Positions 51,885-60,348 of a stretch of 64,000 nt of DNA are shown piece by piece. Under the pieces are notes generated by a model that was given only the letters and a program-made list of their open reading frames with translations, searched no databases and was not told where the DNA came from. Position 1 is the stretch's first letter, and each line of letters begins with the position of its first letter. Position numbers and translations under genes: made by a program. Source of the stretch: Leptospira venezuelensis (GTDB lineage Bacteria > Spirochaetota > Leptospiria > Leptospirales > Leptospiraceae); assembly GCF_002150035.1 (NCBI RefSeq), contig NZ_NETS01000010.1:248001-312000 (forward strand), in the 5' to 3' direction.

Positions 51885-52475
51885 TCAGTATATCGGAATA
51901 AAACCTGGGATCTCTCTGACCCTTCTCAACCAAGAATTCAGGTTTGGAAAATTTGAAAGTGGAAAATGACCTTCTTCCGCCACATGTGTATATGCAAAGA
52001 GAGAGATATCAGCAATGCTGGGTCTTTCAGAACCGAAGAATCGATTTTTGGCAAGATGGTCATCCATAATCTTAAGAGCATCAAGACCCTTAGTATGATT
52101 ACTTGGAATTTTAGGATCATCCTTTTTATTTTGAAAATGTATCAGCCAACGATTCACTGCGATATAAGGCTCATGGCTATACTGTTCAAAAAACATCCAT
52201 TGTAGAATCCTTGATTGGTCCAACAAGTCGTTCGGGAAGAAGTTAGTTTCTTTTGCTAAGAAATATAAGATGGCATTCGATTCCGAAAGAAATTCTCCAG
52301 AGTCTAGCTCCAAAAGAGGGACTTTACCCACTGGGTTCTTAAGAAGAAATTCCTTTGTTTTAGTCTCACCTTTCCTGGTATCAGTTTCAATCCATTCATA
52401 AGGAATTTTCAAAATATGTAATAATAATTTAATTTTATAACAATTCCCAGAAACGGAAGTACCGTAAACCTTCAT
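51885..52475 (-). CDS. Glutathione S-transferase
   Basis: A 196-residue GST. The thioredoxin-like N-terminal part is MKVYGTSVSGNCYKIKLLLHIL, with the SxxCxK-like active-site region, KVPLLELDSGEFLSESNAILYFLA (cis-Pro and the glutathione-binding ESxA), and a C-terminal helical domain with ERPSIADISLFAYTHVAEEG. It conjugates or reduces small molecules with glutathione. A separate MAPEG gene lies at 20566. Confidence 0.9.
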   Translation of the reverse strand: MKVYGTSVSGNCYKIKLLLHILKIPYEWIETDTRKGETKTKEFLLKNPVGKVPLLELDSGEFLSESNAILYFLAKETNFFPNDLLDQSRILQWMFFEQYSHEPYIAVNRWLIHFQNKKDDPKIPSNHTKGLDALKIMDDHLAKNRFFGSERPSIADISLFAYTHVAEEGHFPLSNFPNLNSWLRRVREIPGFIPIY

Positions 52476-52541
52476 GTTTAGTCTCTTTCAATTTAAGATC
52501 TCACGAATTTAAACGTTAAGCGAAGATCCGCAATGAAAAAA

Positions 52542-53252
52542 TTACTTAGAAACTTTTAACAATTCTAAAGTCCGTTGCAGACTTTCTTTTCCTCCCCAGG
52601 ATTGATGACCCGGAACTAAAATAGAAATTTTCGGAAATATTCTTTCTAATCTGTGAATTGTTTTAGGCCACTCCATAAGATCCGCATCTTTAATGTTGCC
52701 GATCTCATTTGATTCTATACTTTTAACCAAACAACCACCGAATAAAATTTTAGATTCTGGAAGCCATACAACCAAATTGTCTTTAGAATGACCTGCTCCA
52801 AGGAAGAAAGTCTCTATCTTAGTTTTACCAAACAATAGAAGTTCCTTATCTTTTAAGGATTTTTCAGGAAGAGACTTACCTTCTTCTTTTAAAAAAGAAA
52901 TAGTTCGTTTACCTGCATAAGAAGGAATATTTAGTTTTTTCAATACTTCTATTCCTCCGGCTCTGTCCTCATGAAAATGAGTGATAATAACAGCAATCAC
53001 AGGCTTTTTCAGATTATTGGAAACCCAATCCAAAAGCTGAGAAGTTTGCTCTTCTCCCCAAGCAGTGTCTATTAGAATGACACCTTCTGTCGTATCGATT
53101 GCAAGCCCGTTAGAAGGAAAGTAACCTTCTTTTAGAAGTTTATAAGAAGTGTGCACATAGATATTTTTTCTTATCTCTGAAACCTGAATCTTTGGCTCTT
53201 CCGCATGAATGGAAATGGAGAATACAATTAATAAAAAGATAATATATTTCAT
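52542..53252 (-). CDS. Subclass B1-type metallo-beta-lactamase
   Basis: A 236-residue exported protein. Signal peptide KYIIFLLIVFSISIHAEE. All six B1 zinc ligands are in place: THFHEDRAGG gives H92, H94, D96 with R97; GAGHSKDN gives H155; ILFGGCLVKS gives C174 and K177; VPGHQSWGG gives H216. SNEIGNIKDAD contains N186 equivalent to the substrate-binding Asn. NGLAIDTTEGVILIDTAWG is the standard strand-loop start. The layout matches BcII/VIM/IMP enzymes rather than generic MBL hydrolases. Activity on beta-lactams is a prediction. The MORN gene overlaps its stop side by 4 bp. Confidence 0.85.
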   Translation of the reverse strand: MKYIIFLLIVFSISIHAEEPKIQVSEIRKNIYVHTSYKLLKEGYFPSNGLAIDTTEGVILIDTAWGEEQTSQLLDWVSNNLKKPVIAVIITHFHEDRAGGIEVLKKLNIPSYAGKRTISFLKEEGKSLPEKSLKDKELLLFGKTKIETFFLGAGHSKDNLVVWLPESKILFGGCLVKSIESNEIGNIKDADLMEWPKTIHRLERIFPKISILVPGHQSWGGKESLQRTLELLKVSK

Positions 53253-53647
53253 TTTAAATTTTTAACCAAAACCTGACCATCATCCTTCCACTGACCTTCA
53301 AAAATTAGATTTCCTTCCGAGTCAGTTAATTTGCCATAGCCATTCCTCTTATTCAATTTCCACTCTCCTTCATAAATAGTACCATCAGCGTATTTATAAA
53401 TACCTTTACCTTCTTTATTGCCTCGATTCCAATCGCCGTCATAAGATTCTACACCACCAAGTACAAGCGTGCCTTTACCATGAGCTAAACCATTCTGGAA
53501 GCTGCCATCATAACGATAGGATCCGGACAGAACCTTAGTCCCAACACCATTTTTACAATCGCCTGAAACGCAGCTTGGAGAGAAAAAATAATATGCAAAA
53601 AATAGAACAACAGGGATCAGAAGGATAGGATAAAAGTTTTTGTTCAT
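53249..53647 (-). CDS. MORN-repeat membrane-anchored protein
   Basis: A 132-residue protein with an N-terminal hydrophobic segment (FYPILLIPVVLFFAYYFF) followed by three to four MORN repeats: YDGSFQNGLAHGKGTLV, YDGDWNRGNKEGKGIYKY, YEGEWKLNKRNGYGKL, FEGQWKDDGQV. It is anchored facing the periplasm. MORN repeats bind proteins or lipids; the partner is unknown. It is translationally coupled (4-bp overlap) upstream of the metallo-beta-lactamase gene, an unusual pairing. Confidence 0.85.
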   Translation of the reverse strand: MNKNFYPILLIPVVLFFAYYFFSPSCVSGDCKNGVGTKVLSGSYRYDGSFQNGLAHGKGTLVLGGVESYDGDWNRGNKEGKGIYKYADGTIYEGEWKLNKRNGYGKLTDSEGNLIFEGQWKDDGQVLVKNLK

Positions 53648-53717
53648 AGATTTAAGAAATTGATCAAAAACACTAAAATTTCATATTATGAAAAAATAAA
53701 CTAATGAATTTTTAGGT

Positions 53718-54230
53718 TCAAGATTCGGATTTGGAATATTCTTTAAAATTTCTTTTACGAACGATCGAATTCAATCTTTTCAGTAATCTTTTCAGATCGT
53801 CTTCTCCCATCGCCTCTGTCACTGCAGCCTGGGCTTCTTCCCAAATAGGATAAGCGATCCTCAAAGCCTCCAAACCTCTTTGAGTTAAAACAACTTTTCG
53901 AGCCCTTTTATTTTCAGAAGGAACATCAGCAACATAGCCTAATTCTTCCAAGGGGGTCAAGTTGCGAATTAAAGTAGTTCTATCTAAGACGAGAAGGTCT
54001 GCTAATTCAGCAAGACCAAGGCCGTCCGTCGCACCAAGAGTATGCAATAAACTGAATCTTTGGGATGTAAGACCAGCCTTCTCCAATTCCCTATCATAAA
54101 ATTGAGTAACTGCCCGGGAAGCCCTGCGTAGATTAAAGTTCACACAACTTAAACCAGCGCTAAGCATATCCGCTTTGCTCGGAAATTTTTCGGACTTCCG
54201 AGCTATAGTGTTTTGAGACTTCTTAGACAT
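53718..54230 (-). CDS. MarR-family transcriptional regulator
   Basis: A 170-residue MarR-type winged helix: dimerisation N-terminus, then GLGLAELADLLVLDRTTLIRNLTPLEELGYVADVPSENKRARKVVLTQRG (about residues 70-119), with an Arg-rich wing. It lies 15 bp downstream of the thioesterase gene and is probably co-transcribed. The two abutting palindromes at 54803-54830 are its likely operator. The ligand is unknown; an acyl or phenolic compound is plausible from the thioesterase context. Confidence 0.87.
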   Translation of the reverse strand: MSKKSQNTIARKSEKFPSKADMLSAGLSCVNFNLRRASRAVTQFYDRELEKAGLTSQRFSLLHTLGATDGLGLAELADLLVLDRTTLIRNLTPLEELGYVADVPSENKRARKVVLTQRGLEALRIAYPIWEEAQAAVTEAMGEDDLKRLLKRLNSIVRKRNFKEYSKSES

Positions 54231-54245
54231 AGGATCAAAAAGACA

Positions 54246-54773
54246 TCAGTCTTGGGAATATTTTCCCTCCGATACTTGTTTTCGCAACTGTTTTACCCGG
54301 TCTTCGAATGAGCCATCATCAAGACCTGGCTCACTGAACACGAAACTTCCTAAAAAGGACATCATCTCTTGGTCATGACGAACAGGACGTCCCTTTTGAA
54401 GATCGATAAAGGAAAACTGAGCCCTCAAAACGGCCTTCAAACGAGATCCTTCCTTATCTAAAAGTAAGTATTCATTATGGATTGTCGCCGGAGTCAGCTT
54501 AATCAAACGAGTCACGATTTTCACTACATCATTCTGTTTGACCGGTTCCAGATACTGAGTCTCCACCTTACTCACGACCCAAGATTTACCAGAACTCGAA
54601 CCATAATCATAAAAATCAAAATTAGCAGTTTCCCTCAACTGCTCAGAACGAGCCTCCAAAAAATAATCCATATATCTAGCATTGTTCAAATGCCCGAAAG
54701 GATCACAATCCTGGAAACGTATCCTTGCAAAACTATGAGGGGAAAGCACCGGTTTATCAATCGTCAATTCCAT
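54246..54773 (-). CDS. 4HBT/acyl-CoA thioesterase
   Basis: A 175-residue hotdog-fold thioesterase from the ATG at 54773, which has GGAGA 8 bases upstream. The active-site region FQDCDPFGHLNNARYMDYFLEAR (about residues 19-41) is the 4-hydroxybenzoyl-CoA thioesterase signature. KTVSSG-like variants are absent. It hydrolyses acyl-CoA thioesters in the cytoplasm. It is the first gene of a two-gene operon with a MarR regulator, under a pair of perfect palindromes. Confidence 0.87.
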   Translation of the reverse strand: MELTIDKPVLSPHSFARIRFQDCDPFGHLNNARYMDYFLEARSEQLRETANFDFYDYGSSSGKSWVVSKVETQYLEPVKQNDVVKIVTRLIKLTPATIHNEYLLLDKEGSRLKAVLRAQFSFIDLQKGRPVRHDQEMMSFLGSFVFSEPGLDDGSFEDRVKQLRKQVSEGKYSQD

Positions 54774-54802
54774 AACGAATCTCCAAAGAGAATATTGTGC
54801 AT

Positions 54803-54830
54803 TTACATATATGTAATTACACATGTGTAA
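54803..54830. promoter_or_regulatory. Two abutting 14-bp perfect palindromes (probable MarR operator)
   Basis: TTACATATATGTAA (54803-54816) and TTACACATGTGTAA (54817-54830) are each exact palindromes with no base between. They share the form TTACAyATrTGTAA. They lie 30 bp upstream of the thioesterase start and overlap its promoter region. A downstream MarR gene in the same operon is the obvious binder. Confidence 0.65.
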
Positions 54831-54924
54831 CTACAGGAATTAGACTTCTCCGAAACTCAGTCAAGGCAAAAAATGTATCCCGTCTTGTTGGAATTTTAAC
54901 AGAAATCGCCAGGTTTAAATTCGG

Positions 54925-55170
54925 CCGCGACCTCGCGAACGACCCATAGGGATCGAAGATAACCGTAATGCAAGCAGAGTAAGGTCCCCGAACAATCCGC
55001 AGGATGTAAATTGTAGGAGCTCCTACAAATAGTGCTGTAAAAAATGTTTGTGAAAAATGCGAATTTATGATAAGGGAATGGGAGCTTTCCCACGGGCCAC
55101 TCCCCCCAATCCCAACGCAGGGCGGGGGCCGCCCCGAATCCATGTAGGAACTCCTACACAAAATTTAAAA
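54925..55170. repeat. Dispersed palindromic repeat, copy B
   Basis: It contains GCGAACGACCCATAGGGA (about 54935-54952, as at 28896-28913), the perfect palindrome TGTAGGAGCTCCTACA (55011-55026), an A-rich stretch, a CCCCCC-rich block (around 55100-55105) and a near copy of the palindrome, TGTAGGAACTCCTACA (55143-55158). Gene-free and of different composition from its surroundings. It is a second member of the family at 28840-29345. Confidence 0.6.
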
Positions 55171-56079
55171 TCAATTTAACTTCAAAGGAAGAAGGTCCAG
55201 CAATTCAGACCAACGTTTTTTCTCTTCAAAACTTATCTTATTCCTTTTATCATATCGAATATTATAAATTCCGAATTCTCCCCTATATAACTTAGCAACT
55301 TGGGAAGAAGAGGTCTGTTTACCACAACCGGAATCTTCCCATGAATAAGTAATTTTCCCGGATTTCTCTGACTCCAGATTCCAAAGAATATTTGGACATT
55401 CCTTCTTCTTACCTGATTCCAATAATAAATAAATTTCAGAAGGAGAAGAAGCTCTCACCTTATAAACATGAATAGAAAGCATTTCATTCCAAAATATTAA
55501 AGACTCGGACTTAGGAACATATTGTAATAACACTTGGTCCATTCTATCCACATCGGAGACCAATTTCCATTCTCTTCCATCCAAACGAATGGATTCTCCC
55601 TCTGCTTCTATCGAAAGATCTTTTCTAAGTTGTCTTTTTTCGGATTCATGAATTAAAACTTCTGATTGTAAGTGAGTAACCTGCCCATTGTCATTTCTTA
55701 ATTCGATCCGAATCCATTTATGAGTAGTTCCGATCTTTCGGATCCAATCCTTGTTACTGAGAATTTCTGCCTTAAATTTTAATAGAATAGGACCAGGTTG
55801 AAGTGACTTCTCTTGCCGAAACAATAAGATATCGGAAGAATTATCAGTTAATTCAAATCCTTCCAGACCAGTTAAAAATTGATTTTTTACTATCCCTTTA
55901 AGGAAGATCTCAAACTTCCCCTGTTCCGTTTTATAAAATACTTTTTCTATTTTAAACCAATCATTTTCAGTTTTTTTCTTGCGGACCATGTCCGGGAAAC
56001 AAAAAGAAAATAAAAATATGCAAAAAAATAAAATAAATATTTTAGAATACGATGTTTCGGAAGAAAAATCTAAATTCAA
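55171..56079 (-). CDS. Exported protein of unknown function
   Basis: About 302 residues if the start is the TTG at 56079, which overlaps the upstream stop as TTGA; no ATG is better placed. The N-terminus is a signal anchor (KIFILFFCIFLFSFCFPD). The rest is strand-rich: YKTEQGKFEIFLKGIVKNQF, WIRIELRNDNGQVTHLQ, GREWKLVSDVDRMDQVLLQYVP, ESGKKKECPNILWNLESEKSG. No family recognised. It is coupled to the 7-TM protein gene upstream, so the two may form one system. Confidence 0.65.
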   Translation of the reverse strand: MNLDFSSETSYSKIFILFFCIFLFSFCFPDMVRKKKTENDWFKIEKVFYKTEQGKFEIFLKGIVKNQFLTGLEGFELTDNSSDILLFRQEKSLQPGPILLKFKAEILSNKDWIRKIGTTHKWIRIELRNDNGQVTHLQSEVLIHESEKRQLRKDLSIEAEGESIRLDGREWKLVSDVDRMDQVLLQYVPKSESLIFWNEMLSIHVYKVRASSPSEIYLLLESGKKKECPNILWNLESEKSGKITYSWEDSGCGKQTSSSQVAKLYRGEFGIYNIRYDKRNKISFEEKKRWSELLDLLPLKLN

Positions 56080-56774
56080 TCTGCAATAAACCTTCTTCGA
56101 ATAGAAACGAGATGAGCAAATAAGACGGAAGGAACTATAAAGGAAGGCAACCATACGTACGGAAATTGAAATACTGCAATATTTGGTCTTTCAAAAGATA
56201 ATTTTTGGAAAGGTCCGGAAGCTGATAAGATCCCCAAGATTACTATATTCAACAAAAATAAAAGGCCCGCTATATTCCAAAACAAAATCCAATTTTTAGA
56301 TGAAGTCGGTTTATTCAAAATAAAATAAGCAGCAATTGGAGCAGTTAAACCAATTAAAATGTCAAAATTCCAACCAGCAAATGTCATGTTGATTGGGACC
56401 CATCCATACATTGCCAGCCAGTATAAAACAAGCTCGACTGGTATCCTTGCCAGATGTAAGTAAGTCAAATTTTCCGCAGGAATCTGATCTATCCATGCTC
56501 TACTAGAAGGAAAAATAAAAAGTGTAACTAAGAACAAGATTGGAGGAACCACCATACATAAAAATCTGGGCGGAAAAGAATCAGTGACCAGATAAAATCC
56601 AGTTCCACTTAATACCCCTTGTAGCGTAAGCCATGCTGCTAAAGCCAAAAGGATCAAAGAAGAACCGATCCAATTTTTTCTAGAACCCAGGACAAGTGAG
56701 AAAAAATATCCCAAGATAGCAAATACCGTAGAACCGAAAATTATTGGAACAAGTGGTGGAAGATGGGCCGACAT
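56076..56774 (-). CDS. Seven-TM membrane protein of unknown function
   Basis: A 232-residue integral membrane protein with about seven hydrophobic helices, beginning LVPIIFGSTVFAILGYFFSLVLG and ending PSFIVPSVLFAHLVSIRRRF. A conserved-looking ENLTYLHLARIPVELVLYWLAMYGWVPINMTFAG segment occupies the middle. No family was recognised. Its stop overlaps the start of the exported protein gene by 4 bp. Confidence 0.7.
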   Translation of the reverse strand: MSAHLPPLVPIIFGSTVFAILGYFFSLVLGSRKNWIGSSLILLALAAWLTLQGVLSGTGFYLVTDSFPPRFLCMVVPPILFLVTLFIFPSSRAWIDQIPAENLTYLHLARIPVELVLYWLAMYGWVPINMTFAGWNFDILIGLTAPIAAYFILNKPTSSKNWILFWNIAGLLFLLNIVILGILSASGPFQKLSFERPNIAVFQFPYVWLPSFIVPSVLFAHLVSIRRRFIAD

Positions 56775-56948
56775 TACGATCTCAAAATGAGGCCCAAATC
56801 ATTGGAATTTCAGAAAATAAGGCAATCATTTTCCTCGAAATTATGGCCAATTCTTTCTTATCCTTTTTCGCCTAAGCACCGTATTTTGTTGGAATTCCCT
56901 TAAGATTCCCTTCTAATACAAGGTTAGAACTAGTTTCCAGGATAAACC

Positions 56949-57848
56949 ATGGCTTCTCAGAATTTCCCTTTTTCGATCTCCCGATCTAAACTGTTTCAAT
57001 TTTTTGCAATCCTACTCATTTCAGTTTCTTTAATAGGTCTTCTTGCTGAACCTAAAAAAGGAGTACATGAAGACGTTTTCGAATACAAGGTTAAGAAGAA
57101 CGATACCTTATCTAAGATCGCAAAAGAATTCTTACAAGACCCAAGAAACTGGAAAGAATTATTAAAATATAATGAAATTCCAAACCCTTCTTTGATTCGC
57201 GAAGGCACTACTCTTTTCATTCCCGGCTTTTTAAGAAAGGATACTATCTCTGCAACAGGAGAAATCATAAAACCGAACGCTGGTCCTGTAGCAGTTGCTG
57301 ACTTCCAGAGAGGACAGGTTCAATTTTCGAGAGATTTTACTCCAACCGGACTTCCTGCAAGTTGGACCAAACTGTCCAAAGACCAATTATTGAATATGGA
57401 TGATTGGGTCCAAACAGGGCAAGGATCTTCTTCAAAAATTATATTCACCAAAAACGGAACGGTAGTAGAGTTAAGAGAGAAAACCTTAACTAAGATCGTA
57501 AAAACAACTCCTGAATCTATATCAGAATATAAACTGAATAAAGACGGAGGAATTCTAGAACTTAAGTCCGGATATCTAGAAGCCAAAGTGCCTCCTAAAA
57601 AACCGGGAGATGATACTCGTAAGTTTACAGTAATAACTCCTACCGCAGTAGTGGGAGTAAGAGGAACCGAATTATACGTAAATGCTCCTGATCCTGAAAA
57701 CACTACAGTGGGATGCTATAAAGGGGAATTAGAAGTTTCTGCAGAAGGAAAAACAGTGGCGGTCCCTGCAGGATTTGGAACTACTGTGGTAAAAGGGCAA
57801 GCTCCTTCTAAGCCGGAAAAACTTCCCGAAAAGGTTGAGTTAGAGTGA
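56949..57848 (+). CDS. LysM-FecR envelope protein
   Basis: A 299-residue protein with a signal anchor (LFQFFAILLISVSLIGLLAEP) and a LysM domain (YKVKKNDTLSKIAKEFLQDPRNWKELLKYN ... LIREGTTLFIP, about residues 40-92) that should bind peptidoglycan. A FecR-like domain follows (GSSSKIIFTKNGTVVELREKTLTKI and VITPTAVVGVRGTELYVNAPDPENTTVGCYKGELEVSA). Such FecR proteins in Leptospira are not anti-sigma factors next to sigma genes; none is nearby. It overlaps the next gene by 4 bp (GTGA). Confidence 0.87.
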   Translation: MASQNFPFSISRSKLFQFFAILLISVSLIGLLAEPKKGVHEDVFEYKVKKNDTLSKIAKEFLQDPRNWKELLKYNEIPNPSLIREGTTLFIPGFLRKDTISATGEIIKPNAGPVAVADFQRGQVQFSRDFTPTGLPASWTKLSKDQLLNMDDWVQTGQGSSSKIIFTKNGTVVELREKTLTKIVKTTPESISEYKLNKDGGILELKSGYLEAKVPPKKPGDDTRKFTVITPTAVVGVRGTELYVNAPDPENTTVGCYKGELEVSAEGKTVAVPAGFGTTVVKGQAPSKPEKLPEKVELE

Positions 57849-59083
57849 GAATTCTGCATCAGAATATTATAAAATATAAATTTTCATTTTTATTAACTAT
57901 TCTGCTTCTTCTTTCGGGAGAGGCATTTTCCGAACAACAAAGAGTAAGCCTTCGCTGGAAACCCAGCCAAGGCGCTGAATCTTATCTGATTGAACTTTCA
58001 GAAGATAGGGAATTCCTAAGAGTTCACCATTTTTATAAGACTAAAAACTTCCGTTATGAATTCAATTCGCAAGATTCTAAATTTTTTGTCCGTGTAGTCG
58101 GGATCAATATGGATGGAGGCCGAGGAGTTTCTTCTCCCATAATTTCCTTAGCGGATAAATTTGCAGCAGCACCCAAGGTAAAAGTAGAAAGACCTTCCAC
58201 AGTTGTTGCTTCCTCAGAAGAATTGCGAATCTCACTGGGTGATCCTAAAACTAACGGACCTTCTACCAATTCCCCCGGATACCCAAATTCTCAAAAACAA
58301 GTCCCTGTCTCTACATATTATAGAGTGAATGGAGGAGAATGGCAGAGATATGATGGCTCCATTTCTCTTTCCCAAGAGGGCTGGAATGAGGTGGAATTTT
58401 ATTCAGAAGATATCTTAGGAAATAAAGAAGTACCTAAAAAGACAAAGTATCTTAAAGATACAACCGCTCCCCAAGTTCGCTTGATTGGAGAAAAAAAAGG
58501 ACAATCTGGGTTAATAGAGATTAAATCCGGAGCAGAACTTACATTACAAGTTACTGAAGAAGGTTCCGGTATGGAAGAGATCACAATCAATCTTGCAGCT
58601 AGAGATGGAAGCGGAGCGGAAGTGAATCTTACTCTTTCAGGTGAGGAATCCAAAAAACCCATTAAAATTTCTTCCTTAGGTATTGACGGGCTTTCTATTC
58701 TTCGTTGGGAAGCAAACGACAAAGCAGGAAATTATATCCAATCAGAAATTCCGTTGTTGATAGATGCAAAACATCCTGCATGCGTTTTCGCTCCAACAGA
58801 AGGCAAACTCAGAGAAGACGGTATTTATTATCTAAAAGAAAACGGACTCATTTCAATTCGATGCGAAGATCCTGGTACGGGATCTGGACTTTCCAAATTG
58901 GAGTACAAGATTGGAAATGGTGCCATTCAACCTTATCATTCTCCAATTGGATTCAATACTGGAATTCACACGCTGACGGTTTACACTTCAGATAGAGTTG
59001 GAAACCAAGCAGAGTTTAAGATTAAAGTGAATGCGATAAAACCGGATTGGCAAAAGACAGGATCCGAATTTCAAGAAAAATAG
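57845..59083 (+). CDS. Exported protein with OmpL47-type repeats
   Basis: A 412-residue protein from the GTG at 57845. Signal peptide SFLLTILLLLSGEAFSE. The first domain is fibronectin-like (LRWKPSQGAESYLIELSEDREF). Repeats of the kind YYRVNGGEWQRYDGSISLSQEGWNEVEFYSEDILGNKE and LEYKIGNGAIQPYHSPIGFNTGIHTLTVYTSDRVGNQAE follow, as in the Leptospira OmpL47 family. It is co-translated with the LysM-FecR gene, suggesting that the pair bridges peptidoglycan and outer surface. Confidence 0.83.
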   Translation: MRILHQNIIKYKFSFLLTILLLLSGEAFSEQQRVSLRWKPSQGAESYLIELSEDREFLRVHHFYKTKNFRYEFNSQDSKFFVRVVGINMDGGRGVSSPIISLADKFAAAPKVKVERPSTVVASSEELRISLGDPKTNGPSTNSPGYPNSQKQVPVSTYYRVNGGEWQRYDGSISLSQEGWNEVEFYSEDILGNKEVPKKTKYLKDTTAPQVRLIGEKKGQSGLIEIKSGAELTLQVTEEGSGMEEITINLAARDGSGAEVNLTLSGEESKKPIKISSLGIDGLSILRWEANDKAGNYIQSEIPLLIDAKHPACVFAPTEGKLREDGIYYLKENGLISIRCEDPGTGSGLSKLEYKIGNGAIQPYHSPIGFNTGIHTLTVYTSDRVGNQAEFKIKVNAIKPDWQKTGSEFQEK

Positions 59084-59137
59084 TTTATTAGATTATTATA
59101 AATATCCGCATTTGTACGGATAAAAAAGAAAAGCAGA

Positions 59138-59168
59138 GGGACCCGTATTATTACCGGATCCCTTTTTT
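59138..59168. terminator. Terminator between the convergent OmpL47-type genes
   Basis: GGGACCCG (59138-59145) pairs with CGGATCCC (59155-59162) with one mismatch, followed by TTTTTT. It ends the rightward LysM-FecR/OmpL47-repeat operon and may also serve the opposing gene. Confidence 0.8.
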
Positions 59169-59179
59169 GCTGGTGAATT

Positions 59180-60217
59180 CTAATTTTCTGTGCTTGGTGT
59201 AGCAGCCGAACTTGCAGGTTTAGCCGCCGGAGCAGGAGCGCTTGGTTTATTATCCACTTTTTGGATCTTAGTTTCAGGCGGAGTGGTATCTACGATAAAA
59301 GTGATCCGCTTCACTTCACTTTCGTTACCTACTGAGTCCACCGATTTAGCCTCAATCGTGTGATTCCCTTGCGCTTCTACAGAAACAGGATCAGCATAGG
59401 ATTTCCATTCGCCTGAATCTAATTTGTAAAATATCTGTTTAATTCCGGATAATGTATCGGAGGCCTTAATAGTGAATGCATTTCCACTTTTTACAAAAAT
59501 TTTATCTTTTACGGTCACAAGTGCTGAACCAAAAAGTTCAACCAACGGCTTCTCTTGATCCACAGTTACTGCCAAAACCGAATCGGTTGAAGTATTTCCA
59601 GACTTATCAGTTGCAGAAAACTTAATAGTATTTACTCCAGCTTTTTCTAACTGTATCGGCCTGCCATCGTACACTTTAGATTCAGAACCATTGATAGAAA
59701 TCTTGATATCTTGAACTCCGGCCAAATTATCTTGAGCAGTAATAGAATAAGTTAAAGCTTTAGTTGCATAGTTTGTATTTTCGTGAACTACAAGTGCTGC
59801 ATTTGGAGTAATTTTGGTAGAAGGAGGTGTATTATCCACAAGAACGTTAAAATGTTTTTCTGGTTCTTTATTTCCCGCTTTATCCACCGCTCTGTAAGTA
59901 ATCTTAGTCAGACCTTCTCTAACCAATGTGATAGAAGAAACATATTTAGTATAATCTCCAGATCCGATCTTGTATTCAATATAATCTACAGTGGAGCCTT
60001 CATCCTTAGAGTTAAATTCGAAAGATGATTGAGAGTTGATGTATAAATCAGGTTTTTCTCCGGAAGACGATTCTCTTTCTGTTCCGGACGGCTTACTAGT
60101 TTCTGTCTTAGGTGTGGTAGATTTCGGAGCAGTTGTCGTACTCGGCGAAGTTTGAGCGAAAATAGCGCTGGAGACTAGCGTACTTGCTAGAAGGCCCCAT
60201 AAGGGATTGCGATTCAT
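59180..60217 (-). CDS. OmpL47-type surface protein
   Basis: A 345-residue exported protein from the ATG at 60217, with GGAGAA upstream. The signal peptide ends in SSAIFAQ, so it is not a lipoprotein. A Ser/Thr/Pro linker (SPSTTTAPKSTTPKTET) is followed by three OmpL47-type repeats: VDYIEYKIGSGDYTKYVSSITLVREGLTKITYRAVDKAGNKE, then TYSITAQDNLAGVQDIKISING, then IKQIFYKLDSGEWKSYADPVSVEAQGNHTIEAKSVDSVGNE. A further Pro/Ala/Ser-rich tail closes it. OmpL47 is a fibronectin/elastin-binding outer-membrane protein in L. interrogans; host binding here is only by analogy. Confidence 0.83.
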   Translation of the reverse strand: MNRNPLWGLLASTLVSSAIFAQTSPSTTTAPKSTTPKTETSKPSGTERESSSGEKPDLYINSQSSFEFNSKDEGSTVDYIEYKIGSGDYTKYVSSITLVREGLTKITYRAVDKAGNKEPEKHFNVLVDNTPPSTKITPNAALVVHENTNYATKALTYSITAQDNLAGVQDIKISINGSESKVYDGRPIQLEKAGVNTIKFSATDKSGNTSTDSVLAVTVDQEKPLVELFGSALVTVKDKIFVKSGNAFTIKASDTLSGIKQIFYKLDSGEWKSYADPVSVEAQGNHTIEAKSVDSVGNESEVKRITFIVDTTPPETKIQKVDNKPSAPAPAAKPASSAATPSTEN

Positions 60218-60348
60218 TCTTTTCTCCAAAGGAAAATTAGTGTTATCACTGTTTGACGAGAAAATACACAAGGAATCTTCCTTCTCTTCGTGAGAAATTT
60301 GAAAAAATTCCGGCTAAATTTCGTTAACTTTCCGAGAAATAAAATCCG

